From contig JAJJXM010000002.1 of the NCBI GenBank assembly GCA_024516155.1, positions 1,550,001-1,614,000 of the forward strand: 64,000 nucleotides of DNA. The letters are read 5' to 3'. The translations under genes were made by a program, and so were the position numbers. Source of the stretch: Pyronema omphalodes (taxonomy: Eukaryota; Ascomycota; Pezizomycetes; Pezizales; Pyronemataceae). The notes under the pieces are model-generated. The model worked only from the letters and a program-made list of their open reading frames with translations, searched no databases and was not told the DNA's origin. Within the stretch, counting starts at the first letter, position 1. Each line of letters begins with the position of its first letter. Below are positions 22,863 to 32,084 of the stretch, piece by piece.

Positions 22863-23321
22863 GACGACAGCTCCATCGAAAGTGTAAAGAAGACGCAAAG
22901 AACACCAACGAACAACTACTACTACTCCTGACGAACGACAAACCTCCCGATAGCAAACCCGAAACATATCCTTATCGCTCTCCTTATTGATTAATTGGTT
23001 ATCAAGCGCGTCATTCATTTAAGCATACGGTTGCACCAGCGGACTTGCTCTACCTCCAGGTTGCAGACATCTACACGCCCCTCGTTGCCGCACACCTCTA
23101 GATAGCTCGACACAGCATCGTTGCAAGCTACTCACCTTCTCCTACTGTAGTAGCGTACCCAGCTCGTTTCCGGCTACACGAAACCACAAACTTATCTACA
23201 ACCTTCGTCGTCGTTTTAAGCTCCTTATTTGGTGGCAGTGGAGGGCTTAAACGGTACTCGGTGGAGGACTCAACGTTCCTCTGAGGAGTGCGGGAGGAGG
23301 TTTCATGGTTCACAGCCCTGG

Positions 23322-25463
23322 ATGGAGCAATATCCAACTGGGCCTTACGACTCCTGGGGGTTACAAGAGGAGATTCGTCTGTTAAAAGTGGCGCAATTCG
23401 AGCATAACGAGCGTTTGTCCCAGCATTCAGAACGTCTGAATAAGCTGGAGAAACAATATGATAACCCAAGGGACCATAGGATAAGATCCTTATGGAGCTC
23501 CCCTTCGCCTTTCCCTGCTCCTTTGTCGACTTATTCTCAGCGTATGCGTGCATTCCACCCTGGAATTAAGGACACTAATCTAATAGCTACAGAACCCTCC
23601 AACCATGATACCAATCTCAACGACTATGACCACCAGCAACAGCATCAGAATCTTGTGCTGTCCGGTCTGCAGCTCGACGATGTAGTGGATGTCCCTCGAA
23701 GGGGTGCCTCAAGGGCAAATAGCGTCCGCTTTGACGACAGTGCAACCACCAATCACTGGATTCATGATTCCCCGGGAACCTCCGACTACTTTGGCCAACG
23801 GTCGACCAACACCAGTCTTCACGGCGGGTATGCCATGACCGACCGTAGTTCCTCCCACAAATCTGACATCCGTTCCGATGGGCGTCAAAGTATTCGATCT
23901 TTCGTTGGAGAGTTGAGTTCGTCTTACGAAGGCGACAACATATTCCCGCCTCCTACTTCAAGCGGGAATATGATGGACACCATCCTTCACCCTGCTGTAT
24001 CAAAAACCAGCCCAGCTCCAGCTATGCTACGCTGCTGGCTTGATACAGCTCCCTCCTATGATCCCCTTCTCTATGCAATCGTCTGTACCGGCTCCGCAAG
24101 ATCCTCCATTGAAATGTCACTCGTCGTTCAGCAGCATATGGAGCACCGTATCTGTCGATCCTCCGACGGATCCGAGTCTCGTATCACCCTTCCAGTCTTC
24201 TTACCAGACGCAATAGTCCAACACAACTCCCGGATTACTGCGCCTACCAAGATTCCTCGTATCACAGTAGATTTTATCGTTCTTCCCATTTGTCAGCCCA
24301 AATCTCAGCAGTCCGAGATCCGGGTATTTCTAGGCAGCGATGTGATCTCAGCCCACATGGTTGATGTCCTCTTCTCACAGTCAAGGGTTTTCTTAACCTG
24401 TGACGACGGAAGAAAAGTGCAAGTCCCTTTTGTACGTCCCGAATCTGAGGAAATCTTCTCCGATATCTTCACCGCTCACTCGGGCGATTACATTCCCCGC
24501 CACACCGCGGACGCCTCCACAAACGGATCTGGAAACACCAATGGTATCAACAAAACCGATGATCTTCCCCGACCTAAATCCTCCTCCCCTGCTCCAAACT
24601 CCAGCGGCGAAAGCACAAAATCCATCTCCTCCCCACGCCCAATCCATGGAGGTCAAGCCTCTGTAATCCGTGGTGTAGCCAGCATGGAACCTTCAGTCTC
24701 CTTCACCTCCCCGTCCCTTTCCCGGCCTCCATCTGCGCAACTAGTCCCACCTCCCAAAACTACCTCCACAACTATCTTTAATGCCGAAGCACGCCCATGG
24801 ACAGCATTAGCAGATAGCCGTAAAGACACCAGCTTCCCTGGTGGCAATGGGGGCGGTGTAGGCGGTAACAATAATTTCACCAATAATGATCCCTTCGCTA
24901 ATAGTAACTCTAAATCTGATGAGGCTATCACTAGAGGTAGGAGTTTGACCAATCCCTTTGAGGATTTACCGATGGGGATGGGAATGGGTAAAGGACAAGG
25001 TGGTTCTCGATGGGATGTTGGGCCTACTACTACCACTACCACTACGACTTCACATGCAGGACAACAAACTCAACAAGGCGGAAGAAAACAAAGTATGACC
25101 TATGCTGCACCATTGAAAGAAGGAACGGGAAATGCACAAACGGGAGGTAGTGGGCTGTCAGGTAGTCAGGGGGAAAGTTATTCTAGGGCCTCTAGTAGAG
25201 GGATGAAGGTCCTGAGGACTAGTAAGAGCTTTAGTAGTCAGGGAGGACAGGGAGGTGGGGAGGCAAAGAAAGGACCTACGGTTTCTGTGGTGCCCACGAC
25301 ACCGGGTACTATTGGAAATAAAGGTCATGGAAGAACTATGAGTGGTGGGGATGCGGTGGGGAAACAGGCGGATGGTAAGACGGGAGTTGCTAGGGCGAAG
25401 AGTTCGAATGTTGTGGGAGGTGCAACGGCTTTTAAGTGGATGGCACCGAAGGAGGCGGAGTAG
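23322..25463 (+). CDS. Low-complexity protein with retropepsin-like core, probably inactive
   Basis: Uninterrupted ORF, 713 aa from the first in-frame ATG. Residues ~12-42 are a short coiled coil (LQEEIRLLKVAQFEHNERL). Residues ~235-375 are the only compact region and look like a retropepsin fold. A first strand ends in VCTGSARSSI (Cys at 255), where proteases have D-T-G-S/A. A second element is FLGSDVI (335-341), followed by DVLFSQSRVFL and VQVPFVRPE. The rest is Ser/Pro/Gly/Thr rich, with poly-Thr near 570 and a short conserved-looking C-terminus, FKWMAPKEAE. The Cys in place of the catalytic Asp suggests a binding rather than proteolytic role. I do not recognise a named family, and no function is assigned. 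Confidence 0.75.
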   Translation: MEQYPTGPYDSWGLQEEIRLLKVAQFEHNERLSQHSERLNKLEKQYDNPRDHRIRSLWSSPSPFPAPLSTYSQRMRAFHPGIKDTNLIATEPSNHDTNLNDYDHQQQHQNLVLSGLQLDDVVDVPRRGASRANSVRFDDSATTNHWIHDSPGTSDYFGQRSTNTSLHGGYAMTDRSSSHKSDIRSDGRQSIRSFVGELSSSYEGDNIFPPPTSSGNMMDTILHPAVSKTSPAPAMLRCWLDTAPSYDPLLYAIVCTGSARSSIEMSLVVQQHMEHRICRSSDGSESRITLPVFLPDAIVQHNSRITAPTKIPRITVDFIVLPICQPKSQQSEIRVFLGSDVISAHMVDVLFSQSRVFLTCDDGRKVQVPFVRPESEEIFSDIFTAHSGDYIPRHTADASTNGSGNTNGINKTDDLPRPKSSSPAPNSSGESTKSISSPRPIHGGQASVIRGVASMEPSVSFTSPSLSRPPSAQLVPPPKTTSTTIFNAEARPWTALADSRKDTSFPGGNGGGVGGNNNFTNNDPFANSNSKSDEAITRGRSLTNPFEDLPMGMGMGKGQGGSRWDVGPTTTTTTTTSHAGQQTQQGGRKQSMTYAAPLKEGTGNAQTGGSGLSGSQGESYSRASSRGMKVLRTSKSFSSQGGQGGGEAKKGPTVSVVPTTPGTIGNKGHGRTMSGGDAVGKQADGKTGVARAKSSNVVGGATAFKWMAPKEAE

Positions 25464-26640
25464 TGGGGGATTGGGGGAGCGGGGGAGCGGGGGAGCGGGG
25501 GAGCCGGGTAGAGAAGTAAGGGCGTCGAATAGTAAGAACGAGGGAGTAACGGAGTAGGGGCGTAGGGGCATAGGGATTCAGTAGAGTTATGTACGAGAGC
25601 TTCCAGGTTCAGGAGCGGAGTTCAGGGGCGTGTAGAAGCGAAGCCGGAGCGAAACAGGAGTACTAGGAAAGTTATTATTATGAAGCAGCAGAATCAGAAG
25701 ACGGATTGCTACAAGTTTATTATTGTATCGAACTTAAGGTTCGAACTTGGAAACTTAGAAATAGGAAAGAGCTTTAGGAAACTTGAATACCCCCACCTGA
25801 GGAGATGAGAGATGGGAAGAATAGGATTAGGATTAGGACTAGGATTAGGAATAAGAAATATTAAGAATAGATTATGGATACCATATTATACTTTGAAGAT
25901 TGTTTATTGAATTTTTGGTTGGTTAGGTTGCTTAGGTTGTGATGCGTGATTTTTTCGTGGCGCTGGGTTGCGGTGTATGATGCATAAGAAGTCGGGGCTT
26001 TATCACTGGCTGGAATGAATGGATTGACGAGGCGAAGTGAGGTGGGGTGGGGTTATAAGTATGTTGTAAGCATGTTGCACCATATCACTCAAAACGAGGA
26101 TTACGTGATTACCTAATTTATTAATTATTAAGTAAATATTTATCAATCACTCTCATCTATCAAATCACCGCTTAATCCAAGCTATTACATAACAGCTAAA
26201 TATACCCAGCATAAATCTAATTTATCTACCATAAACATACCGTCTTTTTGATTCTCTCTCGGGTCTTTGTTGTGCTGTTTGTTTGTTTGTTTGTTTGTTT
26301 GTTTGTTTTTTTATTTATTTATTTGTATTCATACATTAGGAAGCCTCACGGAGATATCACGGCTGTTATGTATTGTGTTGTGTATAATGCATAACAGCAC
26401 TATGTATACATCGGTACTGTATATACATGAACCATCACTCGCTTATTTCTCCCGTTATGGTATGGTGATATTCGCTCATGAAATAAAGATATAGGTTAAC
26501 TTATACCTCTAAGTTGACTTAAGAATTTACAGCTTGGATTGATGAGATTACATTGATAGTTTTACTTCAATCGTAGCCTATGTATGTATGTATTCAAACC
26601 CGTGGCATCTGTCTGGACTTTGTGAAGTATACACGAGTCG
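25464..26640. other. Intergenic, minisatellites only
   Basis: Contains a GGGGGAGCG array right after the stop codon (25465-25505), a short GGATTA-type array (about 25823-25852) and TTTG repeats (26276-26305). No gene is supported. Confidence 0.55.
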
Positions 26641-27796
26641 CTATACAAGCGGAAATTTCCAGCGTGATGCGGCTGATGGTTGATGTTTGAGGATGGTGTT
26701 GATAGGCACGAGTAAGGAAGGTTGTGAAGTGGACTGTGGGGTAATGTGTAAGAAGAAGAACGTTGGACTTTTTTCGCTACTCGGTGAACACTGAACAGTC
26801 ATTATGGAACTTGTTAGACTCTTAATTAAGGCAAGAGGCAGCTTCAGTGAGAAATAAGATAAGATATGGAAGATTATTGGGGTAATAGATGATCTAATTT
26901 TCGTGAAGGAAAATAGGTGTGACTTATTTATTATTTATTTATTGAATCATACGCTGACCGAGGCCTAAAAGGCCCATGCAGGACTAAAACAATATCCGAA
27001 TCCCGTCCTCGTGATCTAAACCACCTGATGAGGCCCCCCAATCTCCTACACCCATATAACCCGCCAAACAAAGTATGAAAAAGAAATACAAAGAGAAAAA
27101 ACAAGAGAATTGAGAAAGAGGACAACCTCACTCTCCCCCTTGTCCTGTCATATCCTGGTCACCTCCTCCAGCATCCACCACCATGCCCTTTTCATAGCGT
27201 GTGGTATTTTCACTCGTCATCGGCTCTCTTGCTTCATAACTCTCATGCCCTCCGGCCCTTCCTCTCTGCCTCTGTCTCCCGCTATTCCCGCCTCGCCTCT
27301 CTCCCCTTTGTCCCTTCACCTTCACCGGGGTTGTCGGTCTCAGATTGTCATTCCCCAGGACAATCTGGACATTAATTCCACCACTGCGGACAACATCTGC
27401 CCATGTTTTATTGCCGGAGTGGTATTTCGCTGTTGGTTGATGCAATAGGTGTGACTTATCTGTGCGGTTATTTAGCCAGAGCGAACGGATTGTGGGAATT
27501 TGTAACGTGGTCTTCGGAGCTTGGACGATTGATGTTGTTGCTGGAGATTTTTTCATGCTTCTGTTGATACATAAAGATGCTTTTAACTTGTTCAATTGGT
27601 ATTCGAGAATTATTTTCTTGGGGCAGTAATTGGGATTTTGTGGAGGAATTAATTCAATGATTCCTGGAATGGATTTTGCTATACCATACAGAAGTTTTTT
27701 GTTCATGGATCTTTTTATTTTAGAGCTAAGTAGTTGATGGTACGGGTTACAGTATCCAGAGCCAGTCTTGCCAATAAGATTACGCAACACTGAGCG
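26641..27796 (-). pseudogene. Unknown ORF interrupted by a 516-bp retroelement
   Basis: On the minus strand an open frame runs from about 27796 into an inserted element, and in the present sequence ends at 27128. If the insert (26928-27443) and one copy of its 16-bp target duplication are set aside, the same frame continues from the left copy with no stop for about 95 more codons, to TAG at 26641-26643. The first ATG is at 27706. The protein is Lys/Ser/Ile rich and I recognise no domain. It may be a disrupted host gene or an older repeat. Confidence 0.45.
26928..27443 (-). mobile_element. LINE-mobilised 516-bp retroelement with 16-bp target duplication
   Basis: Flanked by identical AATAGGTGTGACTTAT at 26912-26927 and 27444-27459. 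On the minus strand its 3' end is a TTA-rich A/T tail preceded by CGGTCAGCGTATGATTCAATAA, as expected for target-primed reverse transcription. The 5' part is open and encodes a string KTWADVVRSG followed by a Gly/Arg-rich segment, resembling ORF1-type basic proteins. It is either a heavily deleted LINE or a SINE-like parasite of one. The last 47 bp before the tail recur at 39154-39200. Confidence 0.75.
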
Positions 27797-28037
27797 TCAT
27801 GACTGTAACACCAACTAAAACAATTTCTTACTCATACTTTTTTTCAATTTCTCAAGATAACTCTATGTTATGTCAACCAGCCCCAATAATCCAGGGACGA
27901 GTAATAATAATCCTTTTTGCAATTTTAGCTTGTATATTTTATTCGCCAGATATAATACAAAAGTATCCAACTGTCGCCGATTTATACACAACCATTCCCT
28001 ACATTGACCCATTATACGCCAATCCATCACCATCCAT

Positions 28038-28373
28038 CTAGCTATCACTAGATTCATCCTCCGTCTCCGGAGTTGCAACCCTATCCAAAATTCCTTCTCC
28101 AGATACTCCAGAAATCCATAGTTCTTGAGAAATATTCATAAACGTCATAAACGAAGCCTTACAATGCGGACAAATATTCCCCCATTTATCGGCATGTTTC
28201 TCGATACACTCCCGGTGAAGTACTCGGCATTTGCAGGGATAGAATTCTATGATGGTACCTGTCTGTTGTAGCGGGGTTCGGCATTCGAAACAGTTGTTGG
28301 TGATGGTCGGGATGTCGGGTTTTGGGATGGGCCAGAGGTGGTGGCCTTGGGTTGGGGGTGGTGAGTCGGTCAT
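28038..28373 (-). CDS. Small RING-like zinc-binding protein (hypothetical)
   Basis: Intact 111-aa ORF from ATG. The centre has a Cys/His array: CFEC, then CKCRVLHREC, then CPHC, i.e. C-x2-C ... C-x-C-x2-H-x2-C ... C-x2-C, spaced as in RING or RING-variant domains that bind two Zn2+ and often recruit ubiquitin-conjugating enzymes. The N-terminus is Pro-rich (residues 1-25) and the C-terminus acidic (ATPETEDESSDS). No membrane span or other domain is seen. The ORF may be one exon of a larger gene, but no good splice partner was found upstream. E3 ligase activity is an inference. Confidence 0.6.
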   Translation of the reverse strand: MTDSPPPTQGHHLWPIPKPDIPTITNNCFECRTPLQQTGTIIEFYPCKCRVLHRECIEKHADKWGNICPHCKASFMTFMNISQELWISGVSGEGILDRVATPETEDESSDS

Positions 28374-29739
28374 GATGCTGAGGTTTTGAACTGGTGTTTT
28401 GTAATGTAATGCTGCGGAATGTTATGGCCCGTTTTCTTGCGTGTACTGGTGATGGAGGTTCTTTTTGTGGTGTTGTTGGTGGGTTTATGTAAGTTTTCTG
28501 TGTGAGGGTGAAGAGAGGTTTCCTTGGTGGTCAAGGGGAGAGTGGTGGTGAAATGCAAATGGAGAGGTTGAGAGAAAGTATAGAATCATATGTAACTTTG
28601 AATAGGGTCCTACTCGACACTGAGTGTTTTAGTTTGGCAAACAGATATTTAGGTCACTTGAAGGTTTATATATTTACCATCCAAGACGAAGGGGAAAAAA
28701 AAGCAAGTAATCTCTAATTGAAACATTAAATCGATACCCCGACCTAATAGGCTTAAATTGGCTGTATCGATATGAATGTATCAGACCATGGCAGTCTCAA
28801 TTGGGTGTTTACAGTGATCTTAAACGAAACATAGGCATGGTGCATCCTCTACCACACATGGCCGTTTGCATAAATTGTAGATTCAGTGCATCTAAACCAG
28901 GGGTTAATTTCACCCATGAGAGTTTTTCAATTGAAGGCGGTTAAATATACTGTCACATTAACTGACATAACCCATAGGGAAAGAATGCGACATAATATTC
29001 CAAGCTTGCCAGGCAAAGAGGACGTCAAGACTTCTATAAACGAAGATTTTTTTCCGAGAAATCTGGCAGGTAAATATTCTATAGCTCTATTTCGCCTTCT
29101 TGCAGACGGAGGAATTTTGTAAGAAAGGAGGAACTACCGATGCAGGCATCGACCAGGTATCGATAGCTATACAGGTATCAAAAGCCGCAAATCTCCTTGG
29201 TCCCTGGCATTTTTGATGGAAAAAAATTCCATGTTTGATGAGTAGGTATGCTGAATGCAAGAATTTATTATTGTTCATGTGCTGTGAAATTTCAACAAGG
29301 GAGTCCGGTTGCTTCCATGATAGGTGACCAATTCGTCAAAAATTATTCGTGGTTGAACCTTGTCAGCTTGAAGATCTCTTCTTCCATATCGATTTACCCT
29401 CACAAATAAAGACACAAGTCATGGGAGCAATGCGGTCGATCTTGAAGCAAAGAAAATGAACCTTTGTTGACGCGGTGGTCGAGTTAAACAACGCATTGTG
29501 CTGTGTATGACGTTGAGAACTACAGCTCCCCATTGACTCTAGCGTATTAATCCCCGCCAAGATCCACAACCGCCGCTTGATACCCCTTTCGTCGCGTCAC
29601 GCTAAGCCACATTAATTTTAGCACCCATCAAGCTTGCATACCACCTTGGATAGATGCTCTAGGGTCCTTAGGTGTACCTCTCGTCCTTTCAAACACCACC
29701 GCGTCGTCTCCAAACTTCCTCCAACAACTTCCCGCAACA
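28374..29739. other. Intergenic, no supported gene
   Basis: Short ORFs on both strands without domains or consistent codon bias. It should contain promoters for the RING-like gene (left) and the HMG-box gene (right). No repeat or RNA gene was recognised. Confidence 0.5.
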
Positions 29740-30900
29740 ATGCCGAAAGAACATAAGCGTTTGTATTCTTCCTGACCGTATCGACAAGCTATGTTGACAT
29801 CTCCGGCAGCTAAATCGCCCTCTGGCCCTGGCCCAGTCCTTCCCGCCTCCGTTGAAGAGTCCTACCGCTCAAAATGCAAAGAAATCAAAAAGCGCATTAC
29901 GGAAATTGAAAACAGCAACGACCTTCTCGCGTCAAGAATCCAGCGAGCTCGCCGTGCTATCCAGCGCTTCCGTTTGGAGCGTGCTTTTCTTCTTGAGCAG
30001 CTCGAGAAGCGTACAGATGCGCGCGTTGACTCTTCTGTTGGATCCCCCAGTCCACCTCCTACTGTACGTATACCCCAAGATAACCTCAACAAGCGGGAGA
30101 GACAGGAGAAGGGGGCAAAGATCTAATCATCCTCCTCTAGCCATCACAAAAACCTCTACGTATCAAGCGTCCCCGTAAAGATGCCCCACCAGTCGATTCA
30201 CCACTCCGACAAGGCAGCGAATCCCCTCCTCGCGAAACCACCGAATACCCATTCGTCAACCAATCCTTCGGTACCGATTCACCCGGAGTCTACACAATGC
30301 CTACGAGCAGCAGTAAGGCGAGCGGAAAGAAGGATACAGTCCGCCAATACAATGGGTATAGATCTAGAGGAGGACCTAAAAGACCCCCGAATGCGTATAT
30401 GATGTAGACCCCCTCCATTGGCATGCCTTTACCTGTTTTCATTGCCCCACTTTTTATCTCAATAACCCCCCATTCCCTTCGCTTTCCGTTATTACGCCTC
30501 GGTTTTTTTTTTCCAAATCTTGGTATGCTGACTGATTTGGCGGATATTTAGTTTCTGTGAACGTGAACGTGACGCGGTAAGAGAACGCGAATCTAGTAAA
30601 GATGGATTCGATATGCATAAGGCACTTGCACAGGCATGGCGTGATCTCAAACAAGAGGGTCAGAAACCTTACTTTGATGAATACGAGAAAAATAAGGCTA
30701 GCTACACACAAAAGGTCAATGAAATGCGGGATGCTCAGCCTGGAAAGGCTACCGGAAGACCTAGTACGGCTGCTGGTCAGTATGATCGAGCTGCTTCGCC
30801 GGTTGGTGCGGCTAGTGGTGCTTCCGGAGGTGAGGAGATGGAGACGGAATACTACGCTACACCGGTTCAGAGACCAGGTACCGGTGGAGGCCGGTTCTAA
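29740..30900 (+). CDS. NHP10: HMG-box chromatin protein, INO80-complex Nhp10 type
   Basis: Preferred model: exons 29740-29758, 29810-30063, 30141-30403, 30552-30900; 294 aa. Residues ~20-80 are a basic coiled coil (SYRSKCKEIKKRITEIE, then RRAIQRFRLERAFLLEQLEK), as seen in INO80-associated HMG proteins. A Pro/Ser linker leads to one HMG box, starting GGPKRPPNAYMIFCERERD and ending YFDEYEKNKASYTQ, which binds and bends DNA. The tail is low complexity. The ATG at 29740 has a better context (CAACAATGCC) and needs a 51-nt GTTTGT...CAG intron. The alternative ATG at 29791 needs none, and both give 294 aa because the replaced segments are the same length. Nhp10 identity is inferred from the coil-plus-HMG layout. 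Confidence 0.75.
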
Positions 30901-32084
30901 TGTCGACAAGCAGATAGGGTGAGCAGGGAGGGTGAGCAGGGAGGGCGAGCAGAGTGGGCGAACAGAAAGAGCGAGCAGATCGAGTGAAGGAGATCGAGTA
31001 AGAGAGAAAGAAAGAGAGAAACAGAGAGATTGCTACGATTACGCAGGAATCATATGATCCAGATTTGATGTTGAAAATGGTGTAATAGCAATGTGAAGCA
31101 CTACGAAATTAATGTCCACATATGATGGATGGATGGATCGATGGAAAGGTGGAAAATTCCAAGCCTACTGTAATTTTTTTTTTCTTTACCGCGATTGTTT
31201 TTTTTTTTTGTTCTTTTATCAAAAATAACAGATTAATTTCCTACTCCAGCTCTTTTATTTTGTGTGCACTGATTACCCGGTAGTGGTGGCTGTGACGGTT
31301 GTTGTGGTTGTGGCTGTGGTTGTAGTGGTGTTGTTTTCATTTTTTCTTCATAGAAACATGTTATTTTATTTTTTTACAAAAATTGTGTGTATGGATAACC
31401 TATTATATCTCCAGTTCATATTTTGTTTTTTCAAAAGAGGGCGAGAGAGAAAGAGAAAGACCAAAAAAACAATCAATCAAGAAAAAAAACACACACAAAT
31501 CAAAACTCAAAAAACTCTTCATCAAAAATTCCAGTCTATTTGCTCCAAAGATGCATAAATAACCCTCCACATCCATCTGCACATTCACATATCAAATCGG
31601 TATCATCCACACCCACAAATATTCATCCTATCCAATCCGTCTTACTTATAATATACCACACCCCCATCTGTCTTGTCTGCATTCCATTCCATTCCACTTT
31701 CGACTCCCACAAAAAAAAAGGTGAATATCGGGTATTGTACTTCCTCTTCTTTCTTCTTTCTTCTTCTTCCTTCAACTCCAACTCAAACTCCAACTCCAAC
31801 TACATTTCCTTCTGCTCCTGGGGTATCAAAATAAGAAACAAGAAAAAAAAAAAAACAGACAAAAAAAAACAAAAAAAACAAAAAAAAACAAACGATGAAA
31901 AAAAAAGGCAAAAAAAAAAATTCCCAGACAAAAAAACCCTACATACGCCAAGATGCCCATCTTAAACACCAATTCTTTGCACAATATAACAAAAAGCAAT
32001 AAAGCCAATCGACTAATAAAAAAAAACAACCGAAAACACGGAATCCACAAAATACAAAAGCCGGGTTGTTTGTTTGTTTGTTTG
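30901..32084. other. Intergenic, homopolymer and microsatellite rich
   Basis: Convergent space between the HMG-box gene and CDC4. It holds GAGCAG-type repeats (about 30905-30980), GTTGTGG-type repeats (about 31295-31330), TTC/AACTCC repeats (31743-31803), poly-A blocks around 31840-31925, and TTTG repeats up to the CDC4 stop. No gene is supported. Confidence 0.55.

Larger units (their letters stand above)
19214..23321. other. Gene-free region with minisatellites, inverted arms and a C24 run
   Basis: Contains GGAGGTTT repeats (19735-19762), GCTGG repeats (about 19854-19876), the inverted-arm structure 19955-21441, TTTG repeats (21661-21680), an AAGCTTTGC minisatellite (about 22070-22130), and a run of 24 C at 22839-22862. 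No protein gene is supported. The promoter and 5' UTR of the gene at 23322 should occupy the right end. Confidence 0.5.

Noticed and set aside
25823..25852. Telomere-like GGATTA array
   Set aside because: Only about five imperfect units, not TTAGGG, inside ordinary intergenic DNA; treated as a microsatellite.
31423..31965. 180-codon ORF (+), Lys/Asn/Ser rich
   Set aside because: Translation of poly-A and AACTCC microsatellites; no complexity.
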